From a virus, in the IMG/VR virus record IMGVR_UViG_3300047667_001116, positions 1 to 27,214 of that record: DNA of 27,214 nucleotides, one strand, 5' to 3'. Under the pieces are notes generated by a model. That model was not told the DNA's origin. It worked only from the letters and a program-made list of their open reading frames with translations, and made no database searches. A program made the position numbers and the translations under genes. Each line of letters opens with the position of its first letter. Position 1 is the first letter of the stretch. Below, piece after piece: positions 13,418-20,255 of the stretch.

Positions 13418-13711
13418 ATGTTTAACAATGAAAATGAAAACCTGCACAATTTATCAGTTGCGTTGATGAACCGTTACGATATCCGCCCATCTGAAGCAGG
13501 TAGACTCATGGCGGATATCGATGATATGGCGAGCAAGTATATCAAAACAGACCGAGCTCACCGCGAGCTACCTATTGATACACTTGGACGAGGTGTAACT
13601 GCATGTCACCTCAACGGCTATTATACGCTTGAGAACGTACTGCAATCGGCCACATTCTTCTGGGATGTGGCCGTGGCCGAACACGCCAAGACATCAACGG
13701 AGGACGAATAA
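13418..13711 (+). CDS. Hypothetical protein
   Basis: A 97-residue acidic, mainly helical protein (SVALMNRYDIRPSEAGRLM, TFFWDVAVAEHA). AAGGAA precedes the ATG. No known domain. It is followed two bases later by the next gene. Confidence 0.65.
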   Translation: MFNNENENLHNLSVALMNRYDIRPSEAGRLMADIDDMASKYIKTDRAHRELPIDTLGRGVTACHLNGYYTLENVLQSATFFWDVAVAEHAKTSTEDE

Positions 13712-13712
13712 A

Positions 13713-13946
13713 ATGTCAGATACAATCAATTATGAAAATTCCATCACGGAAGATCACATCATGTGCCATGAAATTGTTGCGAGTGCAGTACATATTAAAA
13801 ATGATGCTGGAGATTGGGTAACTATAGGATATGATGGCACATTTGAGTGTAGCAACCCAGATGCAGTCACAGAACTAGCCGAAATTTTTTGGAACCATCT
13901 ATCCACGTTGCCGACACTGGGCACAACGCCGATGAAGGAAGAATGA
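13713..13946 (+). CDS. Small hypothetical protein
   Basis: A 77-residue acidic protein starting MSDTINYEN. ATG 13713 has GGAGG about 10 bases upstream; a longer in-frame start at 13629 lies within the previous gene. The centre VHIKNDAGDWVTIGYDGTF looks like paired strands, followed by a helix (AVTELAEIFWNHL). It overlaps the next start. Confidence 0.65.
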   Translation: MSDTINYENSITEDHIMCHEIVASAVHIKNDAGDWVTIGYDGTFECSNPDAVTELAEIFWNHLSTLPTLGTTPMKEE

Positions 13947-14170
13947 TGCCAGTTGATCTTGGAGGAGAACATGTAAAGCCAGTCGATCTCGGGAATGTCT
14001 CAGCAATCTCATTCGGCGAGCGACAAGCCCACTACCTGAACAGTTTTGGAGGAGATAACATTCAGGCACGTGTTCAAATGCTTGATCTATCTTACGCTGA
14101 GGCTATGGGAGAAATGATCGAAGAAATTCATACAATGTTGCGGCATCAATGCGGTATAGCAGATGAGTAA
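13943..14170 (+). CDS. Small hypothetical protein
   Basis: A 75-residue protein starting at ATGATG (13943/13946) in an overlap with the previous stop, with AAGGAAG upstream. Residues 4-17 repeat PVDLGGEHVKPVDLG, a short internal duplication. The C-terminal half is helical and ends HTMLRHQCGIADE. No family is recognised. It is the last gene before the promoter region at 14180. Confidence 0.6.
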   Translation: MMPVDLGGEHVKPVDLGNVSAISFGERQAHYLNSFGGDNIQARVQMLDLSYAEAMGEMIEEIHTMLRHQCGIADE

Positions 14171-14179
14171 TAAAAGTGG

Positions 14180-14206
14180 TTGACAAGCACCTTGCTTTGG
14201 TATAGT
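14180..14206 (+). promoter_or_regulatory. Sigma70-type early promoter
   Basis: TTGACA (14180-14185) with TATAGT (14201-14206) at 15 bp, or TAGTAT (14203-14208) at 17 bp. The -35 is perfect. The -10 spacing is ambiguous. Confidence 0.6.
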
Positions 14207-14207
14207 A

Positions 14208-14221
14208 TATAAATATAAATA
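14208..14221 (+). promoter_or_regulatory. Two overlapping TATAAATA late-promoter boxes
   Basis: TATAAATA occurs at 14208-14215 and again at 14214-14221, sharing two bases, and directly abuts the early promoter. The downstream ATG is at 14240. The early and late elements would serve the same gene at different times. Confidence 0.55.
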
Positions 14222-14239
14222 ACTGGAACAGGTGAAATC

Positions 14240-14587
14240 ATGACTTCTACAATCAACCGTGCTGACGTAGGTGAAACCAACGGACTTGTTAACGGTATCG
14301 CTTACCATAGCGACCGCCACGATCAAACCGGCGGCGTCGCAACAGTCGGTTGGACCACCAAAGGTCTTGAAATTACTCGGTTGCGGTTGCTTTCAGACCC
14401 AGGCTTTCCTGTTTATGATGTTTCATACTGCCACGGAATTCTGGACGGTCGGCACGTAGATGTTCGGCTTCCTTTTTCCCAGTTGCCAAAGTACGGCAAG
14501 GGCGGATATAAAGCTGCTCTCTATGCCGAAGCTAAGGCAACCGGATCATTCATCAAGGGATTGTTTTCAATCTCTACACTTTGTTGA
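14240..14587 (+). CDS. Hypothetical protein under dual early/late-type promoters
   Basis: A 115-residue protein with AGGTGA before the ATG. It is G-rich with alternating strands (GLVNGIAYHSDRHDQTGGV, VATVGWTTKGLEIT) and ends with a helix (KAALYAEAKATGSFIKGLF). No family is recognised. The GC content is higher than that of neighbours. Confidence 0.7.
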   Translation: MTSTINRADVGETNGLVNGIAYHSDRHDQTGGVATVGWTTKGLEITRLRLLSDPGFPVYDVSYCHGILDGRHVDVRLPFSQLPKYGKGGYKAALYAEAKATGSFIKGLFSISTLC

Positions 14588-14597
14588 GGTTAAAGAA

Positions 14598-14987
14598 ATG
14601 AAAATTCTATTTTCAATGGCAGCTGCTTTATTTTTAGGTGGCTGCTATACTACCACCAATTACGGCTATGTTACTCCTACAGTACAGGAATCATATCCTA
14701 GAACTATTTACAGTGAATACAGTCCGCCTGTGGCCATTTACAAACCTGTTTGTTACATGCGAGCAGTTCCAGTTTATGGCAATCGACAAGTAATTGACCA
14801 GCCAGACGACAACCGCGTCATTGCAGGAAGTATTATTGGTGCTATTGCAGGACACGAACTCGCAAGTAACAACAGAGAATTGGGTTTAGTTGTTGGTGCA
14901 ATTATCGGCGGCTCCATCGCCAATACTCCGAGGGTTCGCACAGAGCGGGTAGTAATTGCAAGCACTCAGCAAAGATTTTGTAATTAA
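14598..14987 (+). CDS. Predicted lipoprotein with glycine zipper
   Basis: A 129-residue protein. Residues 1-16 (MKILFSMAAALFLGGC) form a lipoprotein signal peptide with lipobox LGGC, so Cys16 would be lipidated. Residues 77-110 form a glycine zipper (AGSIIGAIAG, GLVVGAIIGGSIA) of the 17-kDa surface-antigen/SlyB type. ATG 14598 is used since earlier in-frame starts would bury the signal peptide. Phage lipoproteins can block superinfection or take part in lysis. Neither role is shown here. Confidence 0.8.
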   Translation: MKILFSMAAALFLGGCYTTTNYGYVTPTVQESYPRTIYSEYSPPVAIYKPVCYMRAVPVYGNRQVIDQPDDNRVIAGSIIGAIAGHELASNNRELGLVVGAIIGGSIANTPRVRTERVVIASTQQRFCN

Positions 14988-15208
14988 TGTTCACGAATGA
15001 GATAGAGTGGACGGAAAGCATTTCCACAATAATGGATGAAACCGGGAAACTTGAAGACTTTCAAGTCTTCATAGATGATACCGGAATTTATATGAGACAA
15101 TTCAACGATACTTCACAAACTTACGATATAATTTGTCTAACCCATGACATGTTCCGCGATTTTAATCTTGCGCTGAATGAAGGAGAAGGTATGTTCATGG
15201 TCGAATAA
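14987..15208 (+). CDS. Small hypothetical protein
   Basis: A 73-residue acidic protein starting in a TAATG overlap with the lipoprotein gene. Alternating strands (FQVFIDDTGIYMRQF, YDIICLTHDMF) suggest a small beta-rich fold. No family is recognised. Confidence 0.6.
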   Translation: MFTNEIEWTESISTIMDETGKLEDFQVFIDDTGIYMRQFNDTSQTYDIICLTHDMFRDFNLALNEGEGMFMVE

Positions 15209-15222
15209 AAAGGAATAATAAA

Positions 15223-15699
15223 ATGTTTACACAAGCACAAATAGAAGAAATGGTAGATTTACTTTGTGTCTTAGACGAAAACACTAAAATCTACGTGGGC
15301 TGCGATTCAGTTCGTTTTAAGAAGAACGGCAAGAGATATGCAAAATTTGCAACTGTTGCGGTTATTCATATGAATGGTAAGAACGGCTGCCGTGTTTTCA
15401 GGCACAAATCAATCGAACCGGATTATGATCTAAAGAGCAGCCGTCCTACAATGCGTCTCATGAATGAAGCGCAAAAGGTCTGTGAACTTTACGTTCAAAT
15501 TGCTCCTTTCGTCGACGAATACGAAATCGAGATCCATCTTGACATCTCAACAGATCCTAAAAATGGTTCTAACTGCGCTGCTACACAAGCTGCAGGATTT
15601 GTGCTTGGAATGACAGGAATAACGCCAAAATTGAAGCCAGATGCTTTTTCGAGTTCTTTTGCAGCAGATCACTATGCAAACTCTTTTGGCGAAACATAA
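15223..15699 (+). CDS. YkuK/DUF458-like RNase H-fold protein
   Basis: A 158-residue protein matching the pattern of the DUF458 (YkuK) family: YVGCDSV (D28), ATVAVIHMNGKNGCRVF, then HLDISTDPKNGSN (105-117) and KPDAFSSSFAAD (138-149). The conserved acidic residues (D28, D107, D149) are placed as in RNase H-like nucleases. The activity of the family is not established, to my knowledge. A good AAAGGA site precedes the ATG, and hairpins follow the stop. Confidence 0.75.
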   Translation: MFTQAQIEEMVDLLCVLDENTKIYVGCDSVRFKKNGKRYAKFATVAVIHMNGKNGCRVFRHKSIEPDYDLKSSRPTMRLMNEAQKVCELYVQIAPFVDEYEIEIHLDISTDPKNGSNCAATQAAGFVLGMTGITPKLKPDAFSSSFAADHYANSFGET

Positions 15700-15700
15700 T

Positions 15701-15740
15701 TCCTATCGAATAGATAGGATTTCTACGAGCAATAAAGCTC
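15701..15740 (+). terminator. Tandem hairpins after the YkuK-like gene, possible weak terminator
   Basis: TCCTATC (15701-15707) and GATAGGA (15713-15719) form a 7-bp stem with a 5-base loop, followed by TTTCT. A second 4-bp hairpin GAGC/GCTC spans 15727-15740. The T-run is short, so termination would be partial. Confidence 0.4.
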
Positions 15741-15766
15741 AAATACTTTTATAGGAGACTACAAAT

Positions 15767-16369
15767 ATGAAAATGATGATTACTTCAGCCGCGCTTATTG
15801 CAGCATTGTCTACAACAGCGGCATATGCAAACGGCGACTGGGAAAATTCCACAGTAGAAGTTCAAATGATTTCTGGCCCACTCGACTTCAGCATTGCAGC
15901 CAATGAAGATAATATCGGCAATCTGGAAGTTGGGTATACTACATTTGAATATGCAATGGGCGCGGTCGACGCAGATGTCCGGTTTGCAGTTTCGACTGAC
16001 ATGCTCGCCACAGATAATATGACATTGACTGCGCAGTATAATGTGTCGACGATGATTTTTTCGGATTTGCTTGCTTACGGCACAACAGAACTTGCGTATG
16101 CAACAGATACATCTTTTAGCGAGGGTGCCTGGACTGTCGCGCCATCTGCGGGAATTCTATTCGCATTCCACGACAACGTCGCAGTATATGGCGAAGTCGG
16201 CTATGCATGGGCAATCGATGATGATTTCAGCCAAGAAGGTGGGTATGTTGAAGTTGGTTTGCCAATCTCGCTATCCGAGAGTGTGATGCTGACGCCGAGC
16301 GTGGCGCAGACATTCGACACGGGTCAAGATGCGGCAAACGCAAAAATTGAAGTATCGTTCAACTTCTAA
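15767..16369 (+). CDS. Predicted secreted outer-membrane beta-barrel-like protein
   Basis: A 200-residue protein. A signal peptide (1-21) ends in AYA before NGDW. The mature part has alternating strands with aromatic residues (LEVGYTTFEYAMG, AVYGEVGYAWAI, GGYVEVGLPI) and ends KIEVSFNF. A C-terminal F after alternating hydrophobics is the barrel-assembly signal of outer membrane proteins. The size fits an 8-stranded barrel. Phage-encoded outer membrane proteins (such as Lom) alter the host surface. That role is an inference. A strong terminator follows, so it sits alone between hairpins with a GGAG ribosome site. Confidence 0.75.
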   Translation: MKMMITSAALIAALSTTAAYANGDWENSTVEVQMISGPLDFSIAANEDNIGNLEVGYTTFEYAMGAVDADVRFAVSTDMLATDNMTLTAQYNVSTMIFSDLLAYGTTELAYATDTSFSEGAWTVAPSAGILFAFHDNVAVYGEVGYAWAIDDDFSQEGGYVEVGLPISLSESVMLTPSVAQTFDTGQDAANAKIEVSFNF

Positions 16370-16374
16370 GGTAA

Positions 16375-16409
16375 AAAATGGAGCGAAATGTTCAATTTCG
16401 CTCCATTTT
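16375..16409 (+). terminator. Strong intrinsic terminator
   Basis: A perfect 15-bp stem (16375-16389 with 16395-16409) with a 5-base loop. The stem begins AAAA and ends TTTT, giving a terminator in both directions. It closes the outer-membrane-like gene. The next promoter begins three bases later. Confidence 0.85.
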
Positions 16410-16411
16410 CG

Positions 16412-16440
16412 TTTACAAACGTTAATGAATAGTATATAAT
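16412..16440 (+). promoter_or_regulatory. Sigma70-type early promoter for the 33-59 operon
   Basis: TTTACA (16412-16417), a 17-bp spacer and perfect TATAAT (16435-16440), directly after a strong terminator. The predicted start near 16447 gives a leader of about 105 bases before ATG 16553. Confidence 0.8.
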
Positions 16441-16450
16441 AGAATTTCAA

Positions 16451-16520
16451 GGTGTGGTTCACCAACGGACCCGAGAGAAGCCAGGGTTAGCTTCTAACAT
16501 ACATTCAATAAAAAATGTAT
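16451..16520 (+). other. Structured 5' leader RNA candidate
   Basis: The leader can form three hairpins: GGTG/CACC (16451-16454, 16460-16463), AGAAGC/GCTTCT (16476-16481, 16490-16495) and ATACAT/ATGTAT (16499-16504, 16515-16520). The 8-base loop of the second contains GGGT (16484-16487), complementary to ACCC just upstream (16469-16472), so an H-type pseudoknot is possible. It does not match any riboswitch consensus I know. Other intergenic gaps in this window are much shorter or AT-simple. Confidence 0.4.
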
Positions 16521-16552
16521 AAAATTTCCAAATCATTAAAAGGAGATTCAAA

Positions 16553-16756
16553 ATGACTAATATTCCCTTTGCAATAGTTAAAGACAAGCACGGCGCACAA
16601 GCATCTATTTTCATCAAGCCCGATAACGAACATCGAGTATATTATGCTGATAATGTGGGCCACCAGTTTTTTAGGGAAGATTTTCCAAACACATCAATTG
16701 AAATTATTGAACAATCTGTTTTAGATTGGGCAGAAGGAAGAAGGATTTTAGAATGA
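16553..16756 (+). CDS. Small hypothetical protein, paralogue of the next gene
   Basis: A 67-residue protein with AAGGAG before the ATG, first gene of the operon. Its C-terminal half (DFPNTSIEIIEQSVLDWAEG) aligns with that of the next protein (QFPGKSIYYVEDAVENWLLG), with shared F-P-x-x-S-I, E and W-x-x-G. It looks like a tandem gene duplication. Function is unknown. Its stop overlaps the next start. Confidence 0.7.
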   Translation: MTNIPFAIVKDKHGAQASIFIKPDNEHRVYYADNVGHQFFREDFPNTSIEIIEQSVLDWAEGRRILE

Positions 16757-16962
16757 AAAAACTTGTAGACACTCAGATTAGAGAATCGGAAGGCACTGTA
16801 CTTAAAGCTTCTATATACCATATAGAAGAAAGCGGATTTTCTATTGATTTTGAAATCAATGGCGAAACAGTTAAAACAGAACAGTTTCCAGGGAAATCAA
16901 TTTACTACGTCGAAGATGCTGTAGAGAATTGGTTATTGGGAATTAAAAAATTAAACGGTTAG
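16753..16962 (+). CDS. Small hypothetical protein, paralogue of the previous gene
   Basis: A 69-residue protein starting MKKLVDTQIRES at ATG 16753, overlapping the previous stop (ATGA). It shares the F-P-x-x-S-I...W-x-x-G-x-x-x-L ending with its neighbour. The N-terminal part is two or three short strands (LKASIYHIEESGFSIDFEI). No family is recognised. Confidence 0.7.
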   Translation: MKKLVDTQIRESEGTVLKASIYHIEESGFSIDFEINGETVKTEQFPGKSIYYVEDAVENWLLGIKKLNG

Positions 16963-16977
16963 GAGTTAAAATATTAA

Positions 16978-17226
16978 ATGGCAACTATAATTGAACAACA
17001 ATCTCCCGAACGAATACATTTTGCAATAGAAAAGAAACTTTCGCAGGGAAGTTCTTATATTGATTCGCTTGTTGATTATGCAAGAGAAAATAATATCGAA
17101 ATCGAGACAGTAGCAGAAATTGTTAAAAAATCGTCCATTATTAAAGAAAAGGTTCGTTCTGAAGCAAAAGATAAGAGGTTATTGAAAAATAATGACACCA
17201 ATCCTTCAGCACAGTTCTTTGAATGA
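16978..17226 (+). CDS. 33: gp33-like late-transcription coactivator
   Basis: An 82-residue protein. It aligns with T4 gp33 over its helical core: S-Y-x-[ED]... ENN-I (27-40), then an alanine and hydrophobic helix, SSIIKEKVRSEAKDKRLL (52-69) against T4 SGIIEKIQSEAIDENLL. It ends in a hydrophobic tip (SAQFFE), where T4 gp33 carries its sliding-clamp contact. gp33 links the clamp to RNA polymerase to activate late promoters. It is the gene directly before 59, also adjacent in T4. The identification is by motif recall and not by a search. The AGGAG site is rather far (12 bases). Confidence 0.8.
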   Translation: MATIIEQQSPERIHFAIEKKLSQGSSYIDSLVDYARENNIEIETVAEIVKKSSIIKEKVRSEAKDKRLLKNNDTNPSAQFFE

Positions 17227-17794
17227 AAATGGGTTTAAAGCATATATTACATATCTTGCCCTAAAAAGACACTTTACCTCATCATACGATTATCATAAAT
17301 ATAATGGTAAAGTAAATGCATCCTACGAAAGTTTTATCAAGCGCAGAGATGCATTCTCATTTCAGCGTATCAGCAAGCAAAGAGATTTCGAAAATATCAT
17401 ACTTGCTAATATGATTGAAAACCCCAAAATATGGATAGGCGATTTGTTGGGCGAAGGCGCGAGAGAAAAATATCTCGGCTGGAAATCAAAACAAGGCGCA
17501 ATAACATATCATGTGTCCGAAAATTTATCTGAACTTGATGATGATTTTCAGAGCAACTTTAAGGTAGATAAAGGTTGCTATCCACATCTGGCAGACCTTT
17601 ATCTGCAAAAAAGAATTTCACTGGAAACTTTTTGCATTTTAGTGAAACTTACGAACACGCAAAAATACTGGGAAGAAGCCGTAATTGATAAGGTTATATT
17701 CCCAGACATAATGAGAACGGTTGACAAATATTACCCATTTATTAACTTTTCTTCAGAAAAAATGAAAAAAGTTTTGAAAGATCATTTTTTCTGA
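17192..17794 (+). CDS. 59: gp59-like replicative helicase loader
   Basis: A 200-residue protein close to T4 gp59 (217 residues). Shared segments include SYDYHKYNGKV (30-40) against KYDVIKYNWCM, FIKRRDAFSFQRIS (48-61) against YQKRRDKYFFQKLS, and a NPKIWIGDL segment against DAWIGDI. gp59 binds forked DNA and gp32 and loads the gp41 helicase, all three of which are encoded here. It overlaps the gp33 gene by 35 bases. The start at 17192 keeps the N-terminal helix homologous to T4. No strong ribosome site is seen, so coupling is likely. Confidence 0.88.
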   Translation: MTPILQHSSLNENGFKAYITYLALKRHFTSSYDYHKYNGKVNASYESFIKRRDAFSFQRISKQRDFENIILANMIENPKIWIGDLLGEGAREKYLGWKSKQGAITYHVSENLSELDDDFQSNFKVDKGCYPHLADLYLQKRISLETFCILVKLTNTQKYWEEAVIDKVIFPDIMRTVDKYYPFINFSSEKMKKVLKDHFF

Positions 17795-17802
17795 TATAAA
17801 TA
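17795..17802 (+). promoter_or_regulatory. T4-type late promoter box TATAAATA
   Basis: An exact TATAAATA two bases after the end of gene 59 and about 80 bases before gene 32. A weak sigma70-like pair, TTGCCG (17808-17813) and TATACT (17832-17837) with an 18-bp spacer, lies just downstream and could supply early gp32. Confidence 0.5.
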
Positions 17803-17880
17803 TATGGTTGCCGCTTGAAAGAGCCGTAACGTATACTTAGCAATATAAAACATACATCGCAAAACAAGGAGAATATATAA

Positions 17881-18810
17881 ATGTCTTTTGCAAATTTAAA
17901 GAAAAATCGTTCTAAGTCCCTCGACAAGCTTTCCTCACAATTGGATAAAATGGCTTCTAAGGGCTACTCTGATCCCATGAAAGAAAAATACTGGACGCCG
18001 ACGAAAGACGCGGCTGGTAACGGATTTGCCATAATCCGATTTCTTCCTGCACCTGATACCGAAGATATGCCGTTCGTTCGTATTTGGGACCACGGCTTCC
18101 AAGGACCAGGCGGTTGGTACATCGAAAAATCCCTTTCAACTCTACAACAAGATGATCCATTGGGCAAGTACAATTCCCAGCTTTGGAATTCTGGCGTAGA
18201 TGCGGATAAAGAACAGGCACGTAAACAGAAACGTCGCCTCAAGTATCATGCAAACATTCTTATCATCAAAGACAGTGCCAATCCTGATATGGAAGGTAGA
18301 GTCATGCTTTACGCTTTCGGCAAGAAAATCTTTGATAAGTTGAATGATCTTATGAACCCACAGTTCGAAGATGAAACACCTGTAAATCCATTCGACTTCT
18401 GGGAAGGTGCTAACTTTAAACTAAAAATCCGTCAATTTGAAGGTTATCCTAATTACGATAAATCTGAATTTGACGACGCATCAGAACTTGTTGAAGGTAA
18501 TGATGAAAAGCTCGAAGAGATATTCGGACAATTAAATTCACTTCAAGAACTAATTGCAGCAGATCAATTCAAGCCTTATGCAGAACTTGAAGCAAAACTA
18601 CATCGTGTTCTTGGTATTACTGGAGAATCGACATACGATTCTGGTAGTAAGGCTGAAGATATCGATGAAGATCTCAATATGGGTAATCTTGCGAAAAGCA
18701 AAGATGAAACCACTTCAAAAGAAGCAGAATCTAAATCAGAACCAGAAACTGGATACAGTGATGATGAAGATGATGAACTTGCTATCTTTAAAGATCTTGT
18801 ATCTGACTAA
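17881..18810 (+). CDS. 32: gp32-like single-stranded DNA-binding protein
   Basis: A 309-residue protein. It follows the T4 gp32 layout: N-terminal cooperativity region with LDKL and KLSSQLDKMASKG, OB core with AGNGFAIIRFLP (45-56), HGF (71-73), HANILIIKD (123-131), FGKKIFDKLN (146-155) and WEGANFKLKI (174-183), then an acidic C-terminal tail (DDEDDELAIF). The tail in T4 binds gp59, UvsX and other partners. T4 ligates zinc with one His and three Cys. Here the His is kept (H71) but the protein has no cysteine at all, and the region reads STLQQDDPLGKYNS. The gene has AAGGAG and an AT-rich leader suited to gp32 autoregulation. Confidence 0.95.
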   Translation: MSFANLKKNRSKSLDKLSSQLDKMASKGYSDPMKEKYWTPTKDAAGNGFAIIRFLPAPDTEDMPFVRIWDHGFQGPGGWYIEKSLSTLQQDDPLGKYNSQLWNSGVDADKEQARKQKRRLKYHANILIIKDSANPDMEGRVMLYAFGKKIFDKLNDLMNPQFEDETPVNPFDFWEGANFKLKIRQFEGYPNYDKSEFDDASELVEGNDEKLEEIFGQLNSLQELIAADQFKPYAELEAKLHRVLGITGESTYDSGSKAEDIDEDLNMGNLAKSKDETTSKEAESKSEPETGYSDDEDDELAIFKDLVSD

Positions 18811-18820
18811 GATACCACAC

Positions 18821-18850
18821 GGAGGAGCCCCAGCGGCTCCTCCATTTTTC
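18821..18850 (+). terminator. Strong intrinsic terminator after gene 32
   Basis: A perfect 9-bp GC-rich stem, GGAGGAGCC (18821-18829) and GGCTCCTCC (18835-18843), with a 5-base loop, followed by ATTTTTC. It ends the gene 32 transcript. Confidence 0.9.
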
Positions 18851-18870
18851 ATCCAAACATAGGTACAAAT

Positions 18871-19167
18871 ATGAAAAAGGAAATTGATTCTGTTGAAGAA
18901 TTTGATTTCGGCTTCTCATTCGTCGACGAAGAGTACGAAGCTGTTAAAGAAGATCAAGGCAAACTTCAACGAGAAAATAAAACAACAAAGGGACAGGTAA
19001 AAGATCTAGAAGAACGATTGGATCTTCTATACCGTTCTATTCTACCATTCTTGAATAATCTTTGTAAGAATCCAGAAAATTCTACAATTCTCTGGCCAAA
19101 TAGGGTAGAAAGAATTGAACAATTCAAAGATCGTTTGAAAAACATAGCAGAAGGAAAAGAAATTTGA
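18871..19167 (+). CDS. Conserved T4-like phage protein between 32 and uvsX
   Basis: A 98-residue protein. Order of parts: an acidic N-terminus with EEFDFGFSFVDEE (9-21), a coiled coil with QRENKTTKGQVKDLEERLDLLY, and LPFLNNLCKNPENSTILWPNRVE (58-80) leading into a final helix. I recall similar proteins with the 'LPLLNNL.K.PE...I.WP.R' signature in marine T4-like phages, without known function. Its stop overlaps the uvsX TTG start, which ties it to recombination. Confidence 0.75.
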   Translation: MKKEIDSVEEFDFGFSFVDEEYEAVKEDQGKLQRENKTTKGQVKDLEERLDLLYRSILPFLNNLCKNPENSTILWPNRVERIEQFKDRLKNIAEGKEI

Positions 19168-20255
19168 GCACATTACTTGAAAAAATGCTGAAGACAGGCA
19201 ACACTAAACACTCATCAGTTTTATCTACATCGCCTTTCTTTAATGAAAAAGAAGCGATACCGACCGACCTACCCATATTGAATATTGCCTTTAGTGGATC
19301 ACTTGACGGTGGTCTTTTACCAGGGCTTACCGTAGTAGCAGGCGATTCGAAAACATTTAAAACCATGCTTTCGCTTTATTGCATGAAGGCATATCTGGAC
19401 AAGTATCCGACCGGAATCGCGCTACTATATGATTCTGAATTTGGTATAACTCCAGAATACTTACAGAGCTTTGAAATTGACATTGATCGTGTAGTCCATG
19501 TTCCAATTAAAGATGTTGAAGAATTGAAGTTCGACATTGTCCAGAAACTTGACGCCATTGATAAAAAAGATAAAGTCTTTATCATGATTGACTCGATTGG
19601 CAACCTTGCTTCGAAAAAGGAACTTGAAGATGCACAGAATGAGAAATCTGTTGCAGATATGAGCAGAGCTAAATCTATAAAGTCGCTTTTCCGTATCATC
19701 ACGCCTTATTTGACGACTAAAGGCATACCATGCCTTGCTATCAACCACGTTTACAAAACACAAGAAATGTATTCAAGAAATGTCGTGTCTGGTGGAACGG
19801 GAATTATGTATTCAGCAAATACGGTTTTCATCATCACAAAGGCTCAAGAGAAAGACGGCAAAGAACTTACTGGTTGGAAATTTACTATCAATATCGAGAA
19901 ATCTCGTTATGTCCGTGAAAAAGCAAAGCTGCCTTTCATGGTCACATATGAAGGCGGTATCCAGAAATGGGATGCTATCTTCGATTTGGCACTCGAAGAA
20001 GGATTATTGATCAAGCCTAAAATGGGCTGGTACCAGACAGTAGATCCTGAGACTGGTGAGATAAGTGAAAAGAGCTATCGGCTTGCAAAAGTAATGGAAA
20101 TGGATAACTATTTCCAAAAACTAATACAAAATGACGCTTTCAAAAAGGCCATCGAAAGTAAATATAAACTTTCGGTACCTAAAATGAGACAACCAGGTAC
20201 TGATGACGATGATGAAGATATCGAAGATGATGATAATAACCTTGACAATGACTGA
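19164..20255 (+). CDS. uvsX: UvsX-like RecA-family recombinase
   Basis: A 363-residue protein. N-terminal SPFFNEKEAIPTDLPILNIA (23-42) matches the T4 UvsX start region. The Walker A loop is GDSKTFKT (60-67), close to T4 GPSKSFKS. FIMIDSIGNL is Walker B, and INHVYKTQEMYS and VSGGTG complete the RecA core. The C-terminus ends in a long acidic tail (TDDDDEDIEDDD). It pairs homologous DNA on gp32-coated strands. The start is TTG 19164, overlapping the previous stop as TTGA, with AAGGAAA upstream. It is supported because an internal ATG (19185) would cut the conserved N-terminus. Confidence 0.95.
   Translation: MSTLLEKMLKTGNTKHSSVLSTSPFFNEKEAIPTDLPILNIAFSGSLDGGLLPGLTVVAGDSKTFKTMLSLYCMKAYLDKYPTGIALLYDSEFGITPEYLQSFEIDIDRVVHVPIKDVEELKFDIVQKLDAIDKKDKVFIMIDSIGNLASKKELEDAQNEKSVADMSRAKSIKSLFRIITPYLTTKGIPCLAINHVYKTQEMYSRNVVSGGTGIMYSANTVFIITKAQEKDGKELTGWKFTINIEKSRYVREKAKLPFMVTYEGGIQKWDAIFDLALEEGLLIKPKMGWYQTVDPETGEISEKSYRLAKVMEMDNYFQKLIQNDAFKKAIESKYKLSVPKMRQPGTDDDDEDIEDDDNNLDND

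Noticed and set aside
16451-16500. Known riboswitch (glnA/Downstream-peptide, preQ1 or SAM-II) or tRNA-like element
   Set aside because: Fragments such as GGTTCAC and CGGAC are reminiscent, but the ordered consensus and helices do not fit any class I can reconstruct.
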